Assembly: GCF_949628265.1 (NCBI RefSeq)
Contig: NC_088786.1
Span: forward strand, 22,961,681 to 23,025,680
Length of the DNA: 64,000 nt
From: Cloeon dipterum
Lineage: Eukaryota; Arthropoda; Insecta; Ephemeroptera; Baetidae
Reading direction: 5' to 3'
The first letter of the stretch is position 1. The number at the start of each line of letters is the position of its first letter. The position numbers and the translations under genes were made by a program. The notes beneath the pieces were generated by a model. The model ran no database searches and was not told the origin of the DNA. It worked only from the letters and a program-made list of their open reading frames with translations. This document shows, piece by piece, positions 59,223-64,000 of this stretch.

Positions 59223-59367
59223 AATCGTCCTGGTCCCGGCAAAATTGCGTAACTTTCAACAACCAAACGCGAATTTTCTTGTTGCAACAAAAGGTCAACA
59301 ATCAATTCGACAATGAAAATTTGGGTGTTTGTTAAACGTTGCGCAATTTTGCCGGGACCAGGACGAT
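59223..59367. mobile_element. 145-bp hAT-like MITE with 8-bp target duplication
   Basis: Left arm ATCGTCCTGGTCCCGGCAAA... (59224-59278) and right arm (59313-59367) are inverted repeats. The outer 26 bp match exactly and the inner 29 bp match with a few changes. The loop is about 34 bp. The 8-bp sequence ATATTTAT occurs directly on both sides (59215-59222 and 59368-59375), as expected for hAT-type insertion; the ends differ by one extra A on the left. There is no coding capacity. The right-hand duplication overlaps a minus-strand AATAAA (59371-59376), 90 bp past the RBBP6 stop. The near-perfect arms suggest a fairly recent insertion. Confidence 0.72.
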
Positions 59368-59465
59368 ATATTTATTTTATGAGACAAATATACAAAGAAA
59401 ATTCTATACATTTCAAGAGATTTATGCTATCTACAACAACCAAGGAAAATAAGAGTTTACAACGT

Positions 59466-62400
59466 TTATTTTTTAGATTTTTTCTTCTTCGATTTCTTTC
59501 TGGGCTTCTTTTCTTCCTCTGAGGAAGAATCACTCTCTTCAGAAGAGTGGTGCTTCTTCTTCTTTGATTTCTTGGCCTTTTTCTTTTTCTTCTTTTTTTT
59601 GTGCACTTCGGAGTCAGAACTACTGTTACTAGAGGACGAGCTGCTTTTCTTTTTGGTCTTCTTCTTCTTATCCTTTTTGTGCTTCTTCTTAACAGTCTCT
59701 ATCTCTTGTTCATCAGTTGATTTCCTCTTTTCGGCTTTCTTCGGCACATCTTCTACCGTTATCTAGATCACATTGATAATTAGATGCATACAAATATAGT
59801 TTTAAATGGAACTTACATTTACATGGATGTCTTCTGAGGACTTTGAGTCCAAAAACACCTTTCTTTCAGGCCGGATTGCATTGATCGCTTTCTTAAAAAT
59901 TGCATTTTCGGCACGCTTCAGCACTTCCACAGTCACCGACTTCTCTTCTTCCATATTCTTATCTGGTTCGTCTCTAGAATTTTCAGCCTCGTCCTCACTC
60001 TTTTCCCATTTTGATGGCTCTGGCATGATTTCAGGTTTAACAAGCTCTTCTGCTTTATCTTCAGCAATTGGCTGTTCCACTTCAACTGAAAGGATTAATA
60101 ATATCAAATATTAATAGCTTATTAAGACAGTTAAAATAGCATAAAATAGTTTTGCTAAATTTAGCTATTTCCAGTTAAAAATTGATAGGCCTTATTACAT
60201 TATCCTAGCCTATGACATAAACTTAATTATACCTTCTTTTGCCAGTCCAGGAACGTCCTCTTTTGGTTCCTCTTCGGCAGTAGTTGTGTCAGGGGCCTCG
60301 CCTTGCTGTTTGTCTTCATCTTCGTCTCCCTTGGTTGACTTTGGAGCTTTTGTCTTCTTCTTTTTCTCCTTATCCTTTTCCTTATGTTTTTTCTTCTTAG
60401 TGCCAACACTCTCTCGTCGCTTTTTCTTCTCTTTGACTTTCACCTCCTTTGGCTTGTCTTCTGTTTCTGAGGAAGACTTCTTTGTACTTTCATGCTTGGC
60501 CTTTTTGATGTTGATCAGGGTTCTGTAATCCTCGATACATTTCTTCGGAGACTCGGCCTTGTCCTCTAGAGGCTTTTCCGGCTCTCGGTGCAGTCTTTCA
60601 GTGCTCTCAACTTCTCGGTGAAACTCTCGCTCCTCCGGATACGCAACAGTTAGCCTCTCCTTTTCCCGGTGCTTGGATGACTTGTGCTCGTCAATCCTTG
60701 ACCGAGTGTGCTTTTCAGGTCTATCTACAAACTTCTCACTTCGCTCCACAAACTTCTCTGGTCTCTCAGCATACTTTTCCGTCACAAACTTGTCCACATA
60801 CTTTTCAGGTGGTTTTTCATAGTACTTGTCCAAACGCTCCACATATTTATCATTTCTGTCCAAAAACTTGTCAGCCCTTTCCACGTTTCTATCCATGTAC
60901 TTCTCCTGCCTGCCCACGTACTTTAAGCCACGATCCATGTAGTTATCAATGCGGTCCATGTGCTTGTCTGGCCGCTCTATGTACTTCTCTGGCATGTAGC
61001 GCATAGGAGAACGAGATCTGGAATGCCTGGGCCTGGGCAAAAGAGGACGAAGATGCCTTGATGGACTTGGCGACAAGGAGAAAGAGCGGGACCGTGCTCT
61101 GCGTGCAATTGGAGACCTAGATCTGCAAAGAAATGTAAAGCTTTTTCAGTAAATTGTAACTGATTGAAGTTTGAATCATTTTTGAATTACTCAAAAACTT
61201 TGAAGGAACTCACATAATTATTCCAATTCTGAAAATACCAAATAATAATTATGTCATGCAGTCATGCGGAATGAGATATTTTACCTTGAGCGAGAGAACT
61301 TCTTGGCGGGAGATTTTCTTCTAACATTCATTAAAGGCGGTGGCGGCGACCTGCGAAGCAATGGAGACCGTGACCTAGGAGATCTGGATCTCCTTTTTTG
61401 CCTTGGCGAGAATGATCTGTCTCTTCGCCGCCTCCTCTGCTCGTCTTTCGCTCTTAAGATCCTGTTGAAAGCCTCCAATGGATCCTCAATCACAGGTGGT
61501 CTTTCGAACCGCTGCTGCCTGAACGGCGGTCGCCCGTCATATGGGTAAGCATACTCATTGTCCCTGCGGCCGTAGTATGGAGCTCTGTAGGGACGCTGAC
61601 CGTAGCCCATGGTACCAGGTCTGATACTGGGTGGTGGGTAGTTGGGAACAAAGTGGTCATCTACACCAGGGGGTGGAGGAGCGTTGTATGCAGTATGAAT
61701 ACCAACAGGTGTCTCAAGAAGATGTGTCTGTGGTGGCATGGGGTTGATGGCCACCTGCGGCTCATCATGAGTGGGCGTGTCCTCCCTGTATCTGCGCCTC
61801 GTCGGTGATCTGCTTGACCTGCTCCTCTCCTCTGATCTTGAATCGGGAGACTTATCTTGATCCAGGTCTTCAGATTTGGGCGTAAGGGAACTACTTGATT
61901 CTTGTTTGGTGGGCTCCTCCTGCTCCTCCTCGACCTTGGCGACAGGCGAAGGCATTTGGATTGGTGGGAGCTCAATTGGATGACGAAGAGGTCTAATGTA
62001 TCCTGTGTCGTTACGAAATTTGGCAACTGATGTTCTCAGGAACCGGTTGGGCAGCAAGGTGTCGGGCGAAACACCTTTATCCTTGCAGTCAGGACATTCA
62101 TGATCTTCACTGTCCAAAAGTGTTGTGCGAATGCCTATGAAAAGTAGAAAGTCATTCATATCATCTTGTTAGAACACTTCCAAATTTTCATATACTAAAA
62201 TATAACCATTTTTTAACCAATAGCAACCGTCTCTCATAGCACGATTATCACATAATTGAATAATGTCAAAGTGGGGAACTAACAGATTGAGAACAAGAGG
62301 ACAAACAATGGCATCAGCAGTAGCATAACTTATAAAGTCATAAGCAAAATTTCACAATTACGAAATAATTTAAGCTGAACAAGTTTAGTGAAGCATGGCA

Positions 62401-63775
62401 TGGTAAACAGCATAATTTGAATGCATCAGTGTGCATGTTGCATGTCCTACATGGTCTCTAACTCCCCACTCCTTCAAAACTCAAGACTAGTCGAAAAGTA
62501 TCACTGCATAACTAGTCAGGATTGTCAGGGACACATTGTTTTTCATGGCATGAATAGAACGTGAAACACATGTATGTCCAAATATTAAAAGAAGTATGCT
62601 GAGTTAATTTACTGCGGCTTTTATGTTACCATAATTTCGAATGAAACAACATTAGAGGACTTTTTCCAAGGGCAATGAAGATTAAATAAGATAAATGTTT
62701 TGAAAGTTAATAAATCTGAAGATTGTGCCGCGGAAAAAAGTCCGATCTCGAATTTGCCACTTTATAGCCAAAGTCCAACACACTTTTTCACCGATGATAA
62801 AATTGTCTGAACTCACTGTTTTACATCATGGGTCTGAAATTGAAGCAGACGTGACTGACGCTGATCAAGTGACTGTGGTCAGAATCGAGTGTTGCCACAA
62901 TAGTGTATTATGACCATTTTACTGTTGGCGAAAAAGTCCGTCGGACTTTTGATACAGAGTGGCAAGTTGATGATCAGACATTTTACCCGCGGCACGAACA
63001 GTATATTGGTATCATCAACATTTAAGAATAGCATACACCATAACACATTAAGAATACTTACATTCATCGCAAAATGAATTGCCGCAGCAAGGTATCATGA
63101 CCGCATCAGTGAGCAGATCTTCACATATGCTGCAGACTAGATCTTCAGGGAGTTCTGGCTTCACCTCAGCAGGGCACTCATCTTCTCGCAAAGTAGGCTT
63201 TTCCTTCTGCTGCTCCAGGTAAGCTTCACGGTCAATGGCTGGCACCGCAAACCCGCCAAGCGGAGTTATCATGGCGCCTGGGACCATTGGGCCTTCTACA
63301 GGTACCATGAAACTTCTAGGTATACCTGTGCTCTTCTTGATTTCAGCCACCGTCTCCTATAAAAACAAAGGTAAAGCCATAATGCGGCAACTTGTTTGTA
63401 AAAGCAAACTTACCCCAGATTCCCGGTTTAAGGGACAGTTTTTGATCCAATGTCCACTCTGGTGGCATCTGTGACATCGGTAATGAAGAGGCACCTCTCC
63501 AACTTGACCTGATCCCTTGATTCTGACATAGCTGAAATCATCATGTGGCAAATGGAGAAATATTCTTGGAAAATATATCAAGTTAATCATTATCAGCATC
63601 AATGTAAGGGAGAACAGGAACAGGCGGATGAAGAAACTTAAATACATATTTCGTGTCTTTTAGATGAAATATCATTTCATTGAAGCCAAAATTTAGCCTC
63701 GGAAATCAATGATTGCACTGATATAATTTAAGGTACTGTAGGTTCTACCTTCTCCTGGATGCATCAACCATTATA
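59466..63775 (-). CDS. RBBP6: RBBP6 (Snama/Mpe1 family), partial: N-terminal DWNN domain outside window
   Basis: Exons seen: 63749-63775, 63414-63531, 63062-63356, 61285-62134, 60233-61122, 59817-60085, 59466-59762, about 915 residues, plus a possible 15-bp exon near 61220. Order: end of the DWNN linker; CCHC zinc knuckle (YRCHRCHQSGHWIKNCPLNR); KSTGIPRSFM; RING/U-box (LVCSICEDLLTDAVMIPCCG, NSFCDEC, then IRTTLLDSEDHECPDCKDKG); FLRTSVAKFRNDTGYIRPLR; Pro-rich and Arg/Ser-rich regions; a degenerate EKY/DKY-x2-R repeat array; and a Lys-rich acidic-serine tail. RBBP6 is an E3 ligase binding p53/Rb in vertebrates and, like yeast Mpe1, a cleavage and polyadenylation factor. The 927-bp intron between the two RING exons carries a foldback repeat. 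The upstream exons must lie beyond 64000. Confidence 0.93.
62724..62995. repeat. 272-bp foldback repeat in an RBBP6 intron
   Basis: The ends GTGCCGCGGAAAAAAGTCCG and, reverse-complemented, GTGCCGCGGGTAAAATGTCT match, and the two halves stay alignable inward for about 100 bp each (TTGCCAC, then AAAGTCC-AC-x2-ACTTTTTC, then TAAAAT-x-GTC). Divergence is higher than in the 59.2-kb MITE, so it is probably older. A perfect small hairpin (AAAAGTCCG-T-CGGACTTTT) sits inside the right arm. No target duplication is clear. A 62-codon plus-strand frame here has no similarity. Confidence 0.6.
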
Positions 63776-64000
63776 CTAGTCCTTAAACACCTCCTGTGAA
63801 TTCCAATTATTGGAATTTAAGCAATTCATGTGTTTTGCAAAGAGGAGTTAGATATCAGGCAATGATTAGAAGATAGCACTTCTTCCCGGATCAGTATGAT
63901 CAAACTTGCTACCAGCGGCGTGCAAACATGCATCAATACAGTAAACATGCAGTTGGAATTTAGATCAAGATCTGCGTGGCTATTCGAGTTGTAACTATTG
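63776..64000. other. RBBP6 intron, nothing recognised
   Basis: Sequence upstream of the first RBBP6 exon I can place. I see no DWNN-domain exon in it on the minus strand. Confidence 0.4.

Noticed and set aside
62725-62913. 62-codon plus-strand frame inside the RBBP6 intron
   Set aside because: Falls within the foldback repeat and has no similarity to a transposase.

Overview
The window is animal nuclear DNA, most likely from an insect. The genes have many short (about 50-100 bp) GT-AG introns in AT-rich spacers. Several families point to insects or arthropods: a Cad74A/Cad87A-type cadherin, an odorant-binding-protein-like gene, a vimar-type SmgGDS and a large secreted heme peroxidase. Genes are tightly packed and often head-to-head or tail-to-tail, which suggests a compact genome. 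All models were spliced by eye using reading-frame phase, GT-AG sites and family similarity. No search was run, and single-base errors at exon edges are possible.

Layout, left half: the 3' end of a histone-fold (YEATS2/D12-like) gene (+, 1-1.2 kb); a 22-exon, about 1,831-residue cadherin (+, 3-10 kb); a short connector-enhancer-of-KSR gene, cnk (+, 11.2-13 kb); an eight-exon cysteine-rich odorant-binding-protein-like gene (-, 13.1-14.5 kb) and a possible OBP-like fragment (+, about 15 kb); tyrosine aminotransferase (+, 16.7-21.3 kb) with a 2.5-kb first intron; a gene-poor stretch with microsatellites; a P-protein/OCA2-type membrane transporter (+, 23.9-27.3 kb).

Middle: a FAPP1/PLEKHA3-like PH-domain gene (+, 28.3-32.6 kb) whose third intron contains an entire RBM5/RBM10 splicing-factor gene on the same strand; U1-C snRNP protein (-); WDR59 of the GATOR2 complex (+, 34.2-39.5 kb) with a foldback repeat in a late intron; pyridoxal kinase (+).

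Right half: ARMC2 (-) and vimar/SmgGDS (+) fire from a shared promoter gap of about 200 bp; a long animal heme peroxidase (-); a 3-kb unresolved interval with a possible unidentified minus-strand gene; the cap-2 2'-O-methyltransferase CMTR2 (-); and the zinc-knuckle, RING and Lys/Arg-rich part of RBBP6 (-), whose N-terminus lies outside the window.

Functionally this is a housekeeping neighbourhood rather than an operon-like system. Three genes serve pre-mRNA splicing or mRNA caps (RBM5/10, U1-C, CMTR2). Two are PLP-linked: pyridoxal kinase helps make the cofactor that tyrosine aminotransferase uses. I found no CRISPR array, tRNA, rRNA or intact transposon. The most interesting items are the nested FAPP/RBM5 arrangement with matching splice phase, a possible repeat-derived exon in WDR59, the linker-bearing OBP-like gene, a candidate hAT-type MITE with an 8-bp target duplication at the end of RBBP6, and a repeat family with copies near 10.5 kb and 38.3-38.9 kb.
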